A stretch of 64,000 nt of DNA from Chloranthus sessilifolius (lineage: Eukaryota; Streptophyta; Magnoliopsida; Chloranthales; Chloranthaceae), in assembly GCA_021018995.1 (NCBI GenBank), contig CM037590.1:45696287-45760286 (forward strand). The letters run 5' to 3'. Below are positions 23,821-36,380 of the stretch, piece by piece. Position 1 is the stretch's first letter. Every line of letters starts with the position of its first letter. Position numbers and translations under genes: made by a program. Below the pieces are notes generated by a model that saw only the letters and a program-made list of their open reading frames with translations, had not been told where the DNA came from and searched no databases.

Positions 23821-24949
23821 TAAGTGAAAAAACAATCTCCATCGTCTGATCCAAAGATGTCAAAACAGTTTTAGCATGTAAAATTTGAGTTGAGAAGAAA
23901 GAATCTTGGGTTTGCAGGCGTGATAAAAAAAGATTACCCAGTGATGTTGGCTGAAAACATTTTCAGCCAAATCTTGGTTGAAGTTTTTTTTCCACTTTTT
24001 TTTCCGAAAAGAACTTTAGATTGTGGGTCCCACTATGTTGCCAAACAGAGCAAACTATAGGTGCCATAAAAATACTCACCGAGTTTGTTTTCAGTAATTA
24101 AATTTGCCGATCACTACTTGTTTGGCAAAACTTATGGAAAGTGTTTTTGGCTTAACATCCATAGATTTGAAAAAAAAAACCATCCATAGATTTGAAAAAT
24201 AAAATCCATGGAAAGTTTCTTTCAAAACAAATCAATGGTTGGGCAATTTTATTTTTTCAATCTGTTTCGCTATAAAATGTGTAAAATTTTGTTATCTCCA
24301 AATTATCACCATTTCGCATGTGATTCACCCTTTGTTACCTATATGATACGGTAATTTTGACGATCTCATTAAAAATAAATGTGTCGAAAAATATCCATTT
24401 AGTCTAAACATAGTTTAATATTCTCAAGACTTTTCACTCTATCAAAATAATATGTAGCATTCATAGCTGCAAGAACAAGATTTTCTGCCCGTGCAATTTG
24501 CTCGTGCAGGAACAATCGATCGATTACTCTCGGCCATTTCTCATGATTTCTCGTCCGCCATCTTTGGGGACAAATTGGTGACCTTTCAAATGATGTCACA
24601 CCTATTTGGGCTGATCCGCTAAACCTGATTTGTTCAATGATCTTCCACCATTAAATTAGTCTTATGATCTTACACTACTAAAGTGCAATTTACTATTATG
24701 CCAAGTGGCACATGAATATAATTAATCTAAATTGTTAAAGACATACCATCATTCTAAGATGTTTCAACTAAAGAGTCATGCATGCTTATAAGTTACTGTG
24801 AGCCATCGGATTGGTGAACTTTAACATCAATCGTTTAAAATTAAGAAGAAAGATTGATATTAGAGGGAACATATCAAACGGTTCAAATCTCTTTTCTGTA
24901 CATTGCCTTTCAATGGGTGATCTGTGGTTTAAGATGTGAATGATTGTAC
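23821..24949. other. Intergenic, decayed repeat-like sequence
   Basis: AT-rich DNA without a supported gene. The short open frame on the - strand at 24399-24599 has no recognisable motif. Confidence 0.35.
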
Positions 24950-25625
24950 ACCATCAATGGTTTAAGATGTGGATGATGCATACCACCAAAGTGATAAATC
25001 ATACATTTAAGTTTAATTAACATGCCCAAAAAGTAGAGTTTTAGGAAGATTTAAATCATACATTCAAGTGAAATATGTCCAAAAAATGTGTATGGCCCAT
25101 ACCATTGGTTTAGTTTTAATGACTGTTGTTAGCATTTGCCAATCGGATGGTTCATATCCACTTAGAGGCATGTTTTTTTTTTGGGTACAAATGTTCTAAT
25201 GATAGATTGCCACTTAGGCAATCTAAGTAGATCATGTATGTGATCCGCATGGAATAATGTTAAATAACACTTCAATGATGTGAGATAAAAAGTTCAACTT
25301 TAAAGGTATTACATAATTTAAAGGGCACTTTAGGAAACAATGCCTCAAAAACAAACTTTTTATACCAAAAAGACCTGACTTCAAATGTTTTAGAAAAACG
25401 GTGCTTTCATGGATTGTGGAACTTCAGTAAATCATGAAAGCACTGTTTTTAAAAAAATAATAAAAAAATAGTGCTTTCATAATTTTCTGAAGTTCTAAAA
25501 TCTGCAAAAGCACTTTTTTTTAAAAACGTTTGAAGCCGGGTCTTTTTTGCTAAAAAGTTTGTTTTTGAGGCATGTTTCTCTAATTATCCCAAAAAAATTT
25601 TAAACACCATTTTTGTGTTTAAATG
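24950..25625. mobile_element. Second CATTTAAACAC-type MITE copy, interrupted
   Basis: The right end CACCATTTTTGTGTTTAAATG matches the 23.4-23.8 kb element, as do internal segments such as the AGTGATAAATCAT and TTTTAGGAAGATTTAAA stretches. The left end is not clearly delimited. A foldback element (25323-25590) sits inside it. Confidence 0.4.
25323..25590. mobile_element. Foldback (hairpin) MITE
   Basis: The left arm contains GCCTCAAAAACAAACTTTTT followed by AAAAAGACC, and the right arm is its reverse complement (GGGTCTTTTTTGC, AAAAAGTTTGTTTTTGAGGC). A second, inner inverted pair is built from GTGCTTTCAT / AAAGCAC. Almost the whole 268 bp can fold into one long hairpin. No clear target duplication. 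Confidence 0.6.
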
Positions 25626-27149
25626 TCAGGAGCCATTAAGACGTGTTTAAACCACACGTCATGAGAATCAGGTCCTAACCCAAAAGGTACAAGGAATCAA
25701 TGATTAGATCACTCTAAGGTGTAGAGTGTAGAGAATCAGGGTTTTTTATAAGATTGCTTACCGCAGTTTCAGAAATGGCGAGATTCCTTACCAAGCTTGA
25801 GAATTGGTGAGATCCCTTCCCTAACAGTTTTAACCGCTATAATTGTGACAGCCCGGATTTTCGCGCCTGAAAATCCGTGCCATCAGGATCATACTCTGGA
25901 AGATCTCCAGGACAAATCACGAAGTGTCTTCTCGTATAGCAGAAATTGAGTAGACACTGTCCAGCAGTGGTAGATCGAGCCATCACATAAGGCTTTACAA
26001 TTGAAAGAAACAATAAACACAATATGTATATATATATCTAAAAAAGTATACATTCCCAAAAATGAACTAAGAAGAACCGCTGGTAATGGACATCCATCAC
26101 CCAAAACAATGGTTCCTGATAATGGTTCAAATTGAATGCATAATAATACAATAAAATAACATCTACAGAAAATAAATACAGAAAGTGGCTACCAAGCACA
26201 CAATAATCCAGAATATCATATAAAATCCCCAAAACAAATGACAACTAGTACCCAGACTAAGGATAAAATAAATGCACGACGTCGATCTCCTCTAGTCCTC
26301 GCCTCAACCTCTAGATCAGTGGTAGTTCGAGAGTCGCTCTAAACTCTAGCCTCGTTATTATAAAAACAGGGTGAGCTAACCATCTAAGCTCAGTAGAAGA
26401 ATTTCAGTTAAAATTGCATCTTAATTGTAAAACTTGATTACAGAAGATATGGATAGAACTGAACAGATGCAAACAGATGTTTCAGATATGCAGAATTTAT
26501 CAAAGCAGGTAGATCGTATCAGAGATTACAGAATGTGATGCATATAGTGTTTAATGACTTAGAATAATAAACTTAAATAACTCCCGTGAGTATAGCACGT
26601 GGTAGCCAGATTTGGTCCAATGGATAATACCGACCATCGTCGTTCACATGAACAATTTCAGGAATGCAACAATGCCTCAACTACGAAGTGCAATTGTGCC
26701 GAGAATTTCCAAGCAGATGCACGATTGTGCCAGAAACGGATATATCATCGAGTCGGTGGGATTTGTCAGAGTGTTAAACCTCAAATCACATGCAGACATT
26801 TTATACTTAACGGGAAATCAGATGACAGATGACAGGTGTCAGATAGCAGGAGTCAAATATATAACAGAGTTGCCACACATATGCTAAACATGGCTGGAAA
26901 GTAAAATCAGACTATGTAGTTATATGTAGAACATTTGAAATCCATGAGATCAAGAATAAATGCAATTTCAGTTGAATTCCCCTACCTCAGGTCAGACTTT
27001 TCTAAGCAAATTCAAAGCTTTTTAAGGTATCATGGTCCGACTCTAGACCATAAACATAGCATACTAAGTATCAGGGATGTCAGAATATCAATTGACACTG
27101 TGTCCAGTAGCTCAAAGTTCACAAATCCTAAACAGGTCAAAAACAGGGG

Positions 27150-27612
27150 TGATTGATCGATCAACATCTTGATTGATCGATCAATCCTCTTTATTGATCG
27201 ATCAATGACCCCATTGATCGATCAATACCTTCTCATTCTTCACAATCAACAGAGTAAATTGATCGATCAATAGCCTCTATTGATCTATCACCTCTTATCA
27301 TTGATCGATAAATACCTCAATTGATCGATCAATACCTCAATTGATCGATCAATAGCTCCTTTCTTCTTCACAATTTACAGAGGAAAATTGATCGATCACT
27401 GCCTCAGTTGATCGATCAATCTATCTCATTGATCAATCAATGACCTTATTGATCGATCAATACCCTAAATCTTCAAATTTCCCTCTTCCTGTTCTCTTTG
27501 TCACTTTATATAGATTGATCGATCAATGCCCTCATTGATCGATCAACACACACAAGTGATCGATCAATGCACTTATTGATCGATCAATCTTTGACATTGA
27601 TCGATCACTCTC
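27150..27612. repeat. Cluster of TTGATCGATCAA palindromes
   Basis: About twelve perfect copies of the 12-bp palindrome and several one-base variants are spaced roughly 20-45 bp apart, separated by CT-rich linkers. Most are extended to ATTGATCGATCAAT. Confidence 0.9.
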
Positions 27613-30600
27613 TGTGACAGTCCGAATTTTCGATCCCAAAAATTCGTGCCATCAGGATCATGCTCTGGATGATCCCCAGGACAAATCACAGAGTGTCTAC
27701 TCGTTTAGCGAAAATCAGAGCAGACACTGTCCAACAGTGGCAGATCGAGTCATCATATAAGACTTTAAAAGAGAGAAGAATTTAACAATGCATATATATA
27801 AAAATAAAAGAAAATAAAGTATCTACAAAGTTTTAAGTACAAAATCATGGCCACCAGAACCACAATAATCCAAAACATATACAGATCTTAAAATATCCAG
27901 TCTAATCAAATACCCTAGCTACGGGTGATGCTCGTCAGCAGGGGTATTGGTATTCTCCTCCTCAACCTCAGCCTCCGGATCAGGCTGGTAGTCAGGGTCG
28001 CTCTCAGTGTCGGGAGCAAGGGCCTCAGAACCTAAAATATATTTATATACAGGGTGAGCTAACCATCTAAGCTCAGTAGCAGAATTTTAATTAATTTGCA
28101 TCAATTTAGTAAAACATGACTTGCAGAACATTATGCAGAAATTCAATTATTGCAGATAAAGATTTTCATATAACAGATGCTGAATATTAAAAAGAACAGA
28201 ACATATACAAAATGTCAGACATATGTACTTTCAGAGTAGTCAGAACAGATGCTATGTGTAATATAATTAGTGACTTAAATCATGCATATCTCTACCTTAA
28301 GTAACTCCCGTGAATATATAGCACGTGATAGTCAGATGTGTGCCGATAGGAAACCCCAACCAATCGTCGTTCAATGAACAATTTCAGGAAATGCAACAAT
28401 GCCTCATCTAAGGAGCGCAATTGTGCCGATAATTTTTAAAGTAGATGCACAATTGTGCCAGTCACGGATATACCGTCGAGTCGGTGGGGATCGTCTGAAT
28501 TCAAACTTAAAATCAAATACACATATGACCTCAAGAATCAGATATCAGAGCAGATGGCAGAAAGCAGAAATAGGCATCAGAATACATGAATCAGATATGT
28601 AGGTATCAGATTACAGGAATCAGAGTTTCACTGAGCTTGATGTATATGCAGACATGCTTTTTAAAATCAGAGCTAGAATACAAATGTTAAGATATCATGC
28701 AGTCAAAATTAGATGCATTTTAAGTTGAATTTTTCCTACCTTAACGGATCTTTCTAAGCAATCCAACGCCGTTCCAAAGCAATCGGAAAGTTCTTATCCA
28801 CGGCCTCCACTTTTAGTCTACATCACACACATGATGATGTATAAAAATTAATCCTAATTATTAATAATGTTGACGTATTTAAGGGTTTTTTTAAAACCGA
28901 GACGAAAACGGGTAATTTCGTGTTGACTTGAAACTTGACCCAACTTTCTACCTTATTTTAACCCTCAAAAAATTTGATTAAAGATTTAGTTAATTCATAA
29001 AAGAGTTAGATCTCGTCGTACTCTTTCCAACGCATCAAGAATCGCATCAATCGGAGTTCGAGACAAAGAGTTATAGCCAAAATACCGAAGCTATATCGAT
29101 ACTTCAGTCAAAACGTGTTAACTTAGAACTTGGCCAAACTTTCAGCTCAATTTTGATCAAAAAAATTTATTCATCAGTTAGTTAATTCATAAAAGTTGTA
29201 GATTTAGTTGTCCTCTTTCCAATGCCATAAGAATTGCATCAATCAGAGTTCGGAGTAAAAAGTTATGGCCAAAACACTGAAGCAGTGTCGACACAGTCAA
29301 ATTGATCGATCAGCCCATCATATTGATCGATCAATACCACCCTTGATCGATCAACCATCACATTGATCGATCAATTTCACCCTTGATCGATCAACCATCA
29401 CATTGATCGATCAATTTCACCATTGATCGATCAACACATCAAATTAATCGATCAATTTCACCATTGATCGATCAATGCTGTCAGGAATGAACTTTCAGCA
29501 ACAAACTTGCTATTTTTATCATTGTATATATAATTTGATCGATCAATCTGGGTGATTGATCGATCAATACCAAATTTGATCGATCAACCACTTAAGTTGA
29601 TCGATCAATACCCAATTTTGATCGGTCAAATCAATCACCTAATTGATCGATCAAAACCTTTAGAAATGTATAGTCATAAGGTTTTGTCATTTTTAATCTA
29701 CTTTCATCCAAATCTTCTACAATTTTCATCCAATCACACACACATACGCACTAAACTAAAACAAGGATTTATTCTACAATCTAAACAATTAAAATCAAAG
29801 AAAAACTAACCTTTCTTCGATCGATTTCGTGCCGTTAGTTAATTCATAAAAGAGTTAGATCTCGTCGTACTCTTTCCAACGCATCAAGAATCGCATCAAT
29901 CGGAGTTCGAGACAAAGAGTTATAGCCAAAATACCGAAGCTATATCGATACTTCAGTCAAAACGTGTTAACTTAGAACTTGGCCAAACTTTCAGCTCAAT
30001 TTTGATCAAAAAAATTTATTCATCAGCTAGTTAATTCATAAAAGTTGTAGATTTAGTTGTCCTCTTTCCAATGCCATAAGAATTGCATCAATCAGAGTTC
30101 AGAGTAAAAAGATATGGCCAAAACACTGAAGCAGTGTCGACACAGTCAAATTGATCGATCAGCCCATCATATTGATCGATCAATACCACCCTTGATCGAT
30201 CAACCATCACATTGATCGATCAATTTCACCCTTGATCGATCAACCATCACATTGATCGATCAATTTCACCATTGATCGATCAACACATCAAATTAATCGA
30301 TCAATTTCACCATTGATCGATCAATGCTGTCAGGAATGAACTTTCAGCAACAAACTTGCTGTTTTTATCATTGTATATATAATTTGATCGATCAATCTGG
30401 GTGATTGATCGATCAATACCAAATTTGATCGATCAACCACTTAAGTTGATCGATCAATACCCAATTTTGATCGGTCAAATCAATCACCTAATTGATCGAT
30501 CAAAACCTTTAGAAATGTATAGTCATAAGGTTTTGTCATTTTTAATCTACTTTCATCCAAATCTTCTACAATTTTCATCCAATCACACACACATACGCAC

Positions 30601-32233
30601 TAAACTAAAACAAGGATTTATTCTACAATCTAAACAATTAAAATCAAAGAAAAACTAACCTTTCTTCGATCGATTTCATGCCGTTAGTTAATTCATAAAA
30701 GAGTTAGATCTCGTCGTACTCTTTCCAACGCATCAAGAATCGCATCAATCGGAGTTCGAGACAAAGAGTTATAGCCAAAATACCGAAGCTATATCGATAC
30801 TTCAGTCAAAACGTGTTAACTTCGAACTTGGCCAAACTTTCAGCTCAATTTTGATCAAAAAAATTTATTCATCAGTTAGTTAATTCATAAAAGTTGTAGA
30901 TTTAGTTATCCTCTTTCCAATGCCATAAGAATTGCATCAATCAGAGTTCGGAGTAAAAAGTTATGGCCAAAACACTGAAGCAGTGTTGGCACAGTCAAAT
31001 TGATCGATCAGCCTATCATATTGATCGATCAATACCACCCTTGATTGATCAACCATCACATTGATCGATCAATACCACATTGATCGATCAATTTCACCAT
31101 TGATTGATCAACACATCACATTAATCGATCAATTTCACCATTGATCGATCAATGCTGTCGAGAATGAACTTCCAGCAACAAACTTGTTGTTTTTATCATT
31201 GTATATATAATTTGATGGATCAATCTGGGTGATTGATCGATCAATACCAAATTTGATCGATCAACCACTTAAGTTGATCGATCAATACCCAATTTTGATC
31301 GATCAAATCAATCACCTAATTGATCGATCAAAACCTTTAGAAATGCACAGTCATAAGGTTTTGTCATTTTTAATCTATTTTCATCCAAATCTTCTACAAT
31401 TTTCATCCAATCACACACACATACACACTAAACTAAAACAAGGATTTATTCTACAATCTAAACCATTAAAATCAAAGAAAAACTAACCTTTCTTTGATCG
31501 ATTTCGCGCCTTTAAGAATCGTTATCTAAAAGGATTTCGAAATAAAACTTCCGGATCTCTACGAAGATTTCACAACGATTGATCACCACGTATTCAAGAT
31601 GAAGTCGTCAATGATCCACGCATCGATCTTAACCTTCTCAATGCTCAGTTAACGATCGTGAGGTGGAACGCTTCTTGAAAATGGGGTTTCTAAGGAAAAA
31701 GGGGTTTGAATGGCTTGAAGTTCCCGGATCTCTAGCGGTTGGAATTCACTAACAACGGACACTCAAGCAAGGCCGGCGTCATGTGCGTTGCAAAGGCTGG
31801 AGAGATTGCGGCGCGGTTGAAATCGAAATCTCAAGGTTTCTCATGAGGGTTCCATGGGGAAGAAGCTCTCTCTCTCTCTCTCTCTAGAACTCCCAAACTC
31901 CAAGTTATGCAACCGGTTGAATCTTCCAAGAGAAGCTTGTCTTTTAATTAGCTAAAGGGCTTAGTTCCCTTGTTAAACATATATATCCAAATAGGTGTTA
32001 ATCTTATCCAAGGGCCTGATTCGGCGTTGAGCGGCATACGATGCGTCGGTGCACGGCTTTCACACTAAAGGCTCAAACACACATTTAAACCTTAATCCGT
32101 CCGCACAAAGTTATCCTAATATTATTTAAATATTTATTATTAAATAAAAAAAAATCTATGGTGACATCGGTTTTTGCGCCGACCACACACACGAGGTCAG
32201 TCGAGTTCGGGTCTAATTTTACGGGTTATTACA
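27613..32233 (+). mobile_element. Nested LTR-type element (solo LTR) of the same family
   Basis: It begins TGTGACAGTCCGAATTTTCG and ends ACGGGTTATTACA. The flanking 5 bp are CTCTC on both sides (27608-27612 and 32234-32238). It lies inside the palindrome cluster of its relative. At 4.6 kb it is longer than the outer element because of an internal three-copy repeat of about 840 bp. No long reading frame and no internal primer-binding site were seen. Confidence 0.7.
28989..31509 (+). repeat. Three tandem copies of an 840-bp block
   Basis: Copies start at 28989, 29836 and 30687. Copies 1 and 2 are nearly identical and copy 3 slightly more diverged. Each has two related halves built on a TTTCCAACGC / GAATCGCATCAATCGGAG segment, then about twelve TTGATCGATCAA palindromes. 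The frames of 85 codons at 29552, 30401 and 31229 translate the palindromes (repeated I-D-R/Q) and are not taken as genes. Confidence 0.9.
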
Positions 32234-33163
32234 CTCTCTCTGTGATCGATCAACCTTCAGAATTGATCGATCAATACCCCTCGAGCCCTTAACTTCCAAG
32301 AACACTAACTCCATTGTTCTCTTTTAAGGCTTATATGAATTGATCGATCAATACCCTTATTGATCGATCAATACCTCTCATTGATTGATCAATCTAGTAT
32401 TGATCGATCAATAATGACAGCTCCTCTGTCATTAATGGAGGTCACTTCTTTGACCTAATTCCAACCCTTCATTCATTAATGGTTTCCAACCATTTACTCA
32501 CACACATAAACATATAATAAGGGGCTTTAAACTTGTCCAATTTAAATGCACAGGCACACCTTTATTTGGGCCCTTTTGGGGTTTCTGCAAAATGAAATCT
32601 GAGAAGGTTTCGGATCCGGCTCTCGGAGTTTATTGTCGGTGTGACTCCGACAAGGAGATTATCGGCTCCGATTCAGCACGCAGAGGCTTCGCACACTCAT
32701 AGACTATACTTGAGCTCCTTCTATTGAACTCTACATACCCTAACTCAAATTAACGCATGATCTTGGTATCCCCAACCCTATTTCCTCAAAGAACACACTC
32801 AGAACCCAACCTAGCTACAGGATTCTAGCTCAAAAATAAGAGGAGGAAGAAGAAAGGAGATCTCTCCAGGTCTCTTCCTTCCTTTATAAGCTACTTAAAC
32901 TGAAATATCTTTGATATTTCAGTTTAAACCTTAAGCTCGACTCCAGTGTGAAGCGCGAACACGATCGCTACGGCGGAACATGTCGCATCGACGTCCAACA
33001 TGACTCGGGCTTAGGCGAGAATTTACACGTGACTTCACCTAATCATAGGCTAACATTATTTTTAATAATATAATTCTTAAAATTTTAAATCTGTCTCGAT
33101 TCTTGTGCCGGGCACGCTTATCGAAATAGTCAGATTTTCTTTCAAATCTTTCGAGCTATTACA

Positions 33164-33535
33164 ATAATAGTCTTCAAAAGACTATTTTACCTTCACCTTT
33201 ATAAGGTTGATGTGACATAAAGCAGTCGCAAATCATTGCAATTGTATTGCATGCAAATGATGAAGATGCCCGTTAGGCTTAAAAGTAAAAAAAGTATTTT
33301 ATTTATTTTAATCTCGTAAATTAGTAAATTGCCCGATTTTGAAAATCTCAATCAACTCAGATAAGTTTAAATTTTTTATATTGTTAACAATAATTGAATT
33401 GTAATTGTTCGGTTACCGCGCGATTAATTTTTAACCAGACGGGGACTAGTTGGTACCCGGATGGTAATCGATTGGTAACATATTGGTAACTGGTCGGAAA
33501 TGATATGCTTATTTTCCGGTTATGGTTCGGTTCTC
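33164..33535. other. Intergenic, nothing firm
   Basis: AT-rich sequence with repeated TTGGTAAC/TGGTAAC words near 33450-33500. No gene supported. Confidence 0.35.
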
Positions 33536-33760
33536 CACTACGTGAAAAAGCCAAAAAAATCACTGCCTTAAACAGTATTTTTTTCAAAAAATCAGTTTTT
33601 GACAGTGGTTTTTGCCCTAAATAGTTGTAAAAAAAGGAGTGATTTTTTTTTTACCGCTATACAAGACAGTGGTTTATGAACTTCAACAACAACTGCTCTT
33701 TACAGTTATAGAAAAAATCACTGCTTTTGACAGTGATTTTTTAATGCAATTTAAAAAAAA
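33536..33760 (+). mobile_element. Possible CACTA-type 5' terminus
   Basis: CACTACGTGAAAAAGCC starts a run of short inverted words (AATCACTGC.., GACAGTGGTTTTT, TCACTGCTTTTGACAGTGA), similar in style to CACTA subterminal repeats. The partner end (..TAGTG) was not found, so the element's extent is unknown. Confidence 0.4.
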
Positions 33761-34869
33761 AAAAAATTACGTCGACAATTTTTTATGCAATTTTATTAAT
33801 GCTTTTTTTATTGTTTATTTTTAATGCAATTTTTTTATGCTTTTTAATGCTTTTAAAAAAATTATATAAAGAAAAAAAAGTTCTAAATCTCATATTTAAA
33901 CACATTCATTCATGTCAAATGCAAATCATTCAATGCCATTAATAAAAAAAATGATGCCCAATTCTTTTATTCAAACAAAAGGTTGCATCTCAACCTATGA
34001 TCCAACCTTTCAAATCAGCCAAACATTTTAAATTCTATATGTCCAATCCTTTTATTCAAATAAAAGAAGAAGAAAATAAAGAGATTTAACAATATTCTAA
34101 GGGCCCCATGACCCATTTTCAAAATAAAAGAAAAAAAAAATTAAATTTGCTTCGACTCACTTGCCAAGTGTCCCTGTCCCCGTCCCCTAGTGATCTGTTT
34201 GAGGTGAGCTTCAAATCGGAAAGCTTCGTTTAAAATCAAAAGAATAATGAATCATTAAATTGAGAATATTATTTCAGAATCCCGACTAGCTATAGAAATA
34301 AGAGTAAGCAATTTTACAAGGAGAGTAATTTGAATATGCAGCACAATTAAAAATACAGAGTAGTTTGAATACGATCAAGAAAAATTAAAAATAAATAAAA
34401 GAACGAACAGTGTAATTTGAATATGCGGCACAACTCACAACTATTACAAGAAGGAGAGTAATTTGATTCAAGTATTATATGATATACAACACAATCCAAG
34501 TCAACCTGATCAATTGGTCGGATCGAGCAATAATCCAAGTCAGCCTGATCCTTTAAACCTTGATCCGACGAACCGACACCGAACAACAATTTTAAATATC
34601 AAAGAGCAAATGGACATAAAAGAACTAATTCAAGATTGAATTTTTTAGTTTCTCCATTACCTAACAAATATAGGTCAATTGAATGAGAGCTATAATACAA
34701 GAATAGTATCTTCATTTTCTTTCTTTTCAAAGAGTTAATACTTACGTGTATCAACACATTTTCCAACTTTCCTACGAGCACACACTCCAAAAAAAAAATA
34801 CACCATATTAAATTACCCAACATCAAACTTTACCAAAACCCTTGTTGAGAAACCTTATAACCAACGCCA
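33761..34869. other. AT-rich intergenic, no gene seen
   Basis: It contains repeated segments (TAATTTGAATATGC at 34327 and 34410; AATCCAAGTCA.CCTGATC at 34494 and 34531), so small local duplications are present. No coding region supported. Confidence 0.35.
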
Positions 34870-35751
34870 ATTTATGGCCATAGGTGGTGCATTGGCAGTT
34901 TTAAATACCATCTCCATCGGCAACGTAATCGAACACATGCCCCATGTGACTTGGTATGTATAAATGACTACCAAGTTATATACATAGAAAATGATGATAA
35001 TCCACTGCTCTTTCCTAATTGACACTGGAAGATATAAGAAAGCAGACATTATTATACCATTTTAAACTACACTCACTATAATTCTCAAGCTCTTTTGAAT
35101 GGTGGCAGCAAAAACATCACCATTGGACTTCAGTTTTTCTAAATTTCCATAAAGCCTGTGAAAGACCTTATCAGGAGCCTCTACCCCCAAATCAAACACC
35201 TGAAAATAACAAAACATTTAAATTCAGCACGTGCATAATCATGACATGACAATACAGAAACAATTTCATCAATTATGCAGATTTGTCTCCACAACAACTA
35301 CGTAATCTCATAAAATTCTGGATACGTTATCCATAAACATCAAATTGGACTTGGAGATTGGCCTTTCAATTTACAAGTCAATAAAGAACCCCACCAAATT
35401 TATGTTTAATTTTGCAAGATTGACCACTGACAGCCAATTGTTATTGGACTCAGCATTTTAATTCTTTACGGAGATCCCTTCGTAACTGAGTGGATTTTCA
35501 AGATATCCAAATCTCAGTGGAGCTTTTTTTGTGTGTGCTTTTGTGTGTGTGTGTGTGAAGATTGGCCTTCATGTACAAAACCTGAATTCTATTGAGAAGA
35601 GACTGATATGTTTTGAGCAACTCCCCGCCCAGCTGGCCTCCACTTTTGGAGTTGATGAACACAATCACAGGACACTTGGGTATATAAGAATGACTTGTGG
35701 TATATAGAAATCCTTCAAAAACCCATTAATTTCGGAACCACAATCAGCCAT
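34870..35751 (-). pseudogene. Diacylglycerol kinase fragment (5' exons)
   Basis: Diacylglycerol kinases phosphorylate diacylglycerol to phosphatidic acid. The first exon (35751-35582) encodes [19 protein letters not shown], like the N-terminus of plant DGK5/6-type proteins. After a frameshift near YPSV it continues [20 protein letters not shown], the start of the catalytic domain, to a clean donor. The second exon (35199-35077, 41 codons) reads VFDLGVEAPDKVFHRLYGNL and on through FAATIQKSLRII, with proper acceptor and donor. A remnant of the third (from 34924) reads V-A-D-G-D-G, against the family's V-A-G-G-D-G ATP-binding motif, and then breaks up. Everything downstream is missing, so this is a truncated copy. 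Confidence 0.75.
35530..35557. repeat. GT microsatellite
   Basis: Interrupted run of GT dinucleotides inside the first intron of the kinase fragment. Confidence 0.8.
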
Positions 35752-35877
35752 TTCTATGTATGTCCCAACTACATAGAAATGAATCATAATATAATAAAAT
35801 ATATTTCATAATCACCCATTTATTAAGGAACGAAATGTCAAATAGGAAAAAAGTATACCGTGTTTCACCCTCTATAT

Positions 35878-36038
35878 CAAGGATCAAAATTTCGGCCGAA
35901 AATAAAAAATTTGGCCGAAATTTTGGGTCCCATATAAAAATGACCGAAATTTCAGTCTATATTTATCGTTTCAGTGGGGACCGAAACCGATAATTTCGGC
36001 CGAAATTTCGGTCATTTTGGCCGAAATTTTGATCCTTG
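35878..36038. mobile_element. hAT-type MITE, CAAGGATC ends
   Basis: The 161-bp element has perfect inverted ends CAAGGATCAAAATTTCGGCC. The flanking 8 bp are CTCTATAT and CTTTATAT (one mismatch), the target-site size of hAT elements. Repeated CCGAAATTTCGG palindromes fill it. A degraded relative lies at about 49556-49700. Confidence 0.7.
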
Positions 36039-36141
36039 CTTTATATCAACTCAGTTCTATCAATTAACTTCAATAGTAAGCTTATCCAACATTGCAGAAT
36101 CAACGATTGAGACCTCTTGTATGACAGGAACCTATTCTACT

Positions 36142-36153
36142 GCTCTAATACCA
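36142..36153 (-). other. Possible Copia-type primer-binding site
   Basis: On the - strand TGGTATTAGAGC matches the initiator-Met tRNA site TGGTATCAGAGC at 11 of 12 bases and directly follows a CA dinucleotide. No LTR or polyprotein was recognised around it. Confidence 0.25.
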
Positions 36154-36380
36154 TGCCAATTGGATAGTCGACAATAACTGGTACGAAACCAAGGCATTTA
36201 ATGTCCCAGCAACCGCTTCCAACTCCCTATTAATTAGCTCAACATGTTTTAATAAACCAAAACAAAAGAACACTATGATAAGTACCAATTTGGTGAATTT
36301 TCATTTTTGGTGTGAAAAGCTAATTGTTGCAGATTTCACGCTCCTAAAGAAGTCAGAAGTCAGCTTTTGACAAGACTTAC

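Larger units (their letters stand above)
25844..33163 (+). mobile_element. Outer LTR-type element (solo LTR) of the TGTGACAG family, split by a nested relative
   Basis: It begins TGTGACAGCCCGGATTTTCG and ends GAGCTATTACA. The 5 bp on each side are ATAAT (25839-25843 and 33164-33168), a perfect target duplication of LTR size. Without the nested insert (27613-32233 plus one duplication) it is about 2.7 kb, has no gag-pol frame and no second internal terminus, so it is best read as a solo LTR or a non-autonomous element. It contains a dozen TTGATCGATCAA palindromes at 27150-27610 and more at 32240-32410. Its 5' third matches the nested element, including the segment CAGGGTGAGCTAACCATC. Confidence 0.7.

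Noticed and set aside
27150-27612. CRISPR-like regular repeat with linkers
   Set aside because: This is plant nuclear DNA inside an LTR; the repeat is only 12 bp and the spacing is irregular.
29552-29809. 85-codon frame, repeated at 30401 and 31229
   Set aside because: It translates the TTGATCGATCAA repeats; the I-D-Q/R pattern is an artefact.
34180-34195. CTAG as a possible Helitron 3' end for the captured gene fragments
   Set aside because: No hairpin precedes it on the - strand and it is not followed by T.
34855-35049. 64-codon frame on the - strand as a separate gene
   Set aside because: It overlaps the intron and third-exon remnant of the diacylglycerol kinase fragment in another frame.
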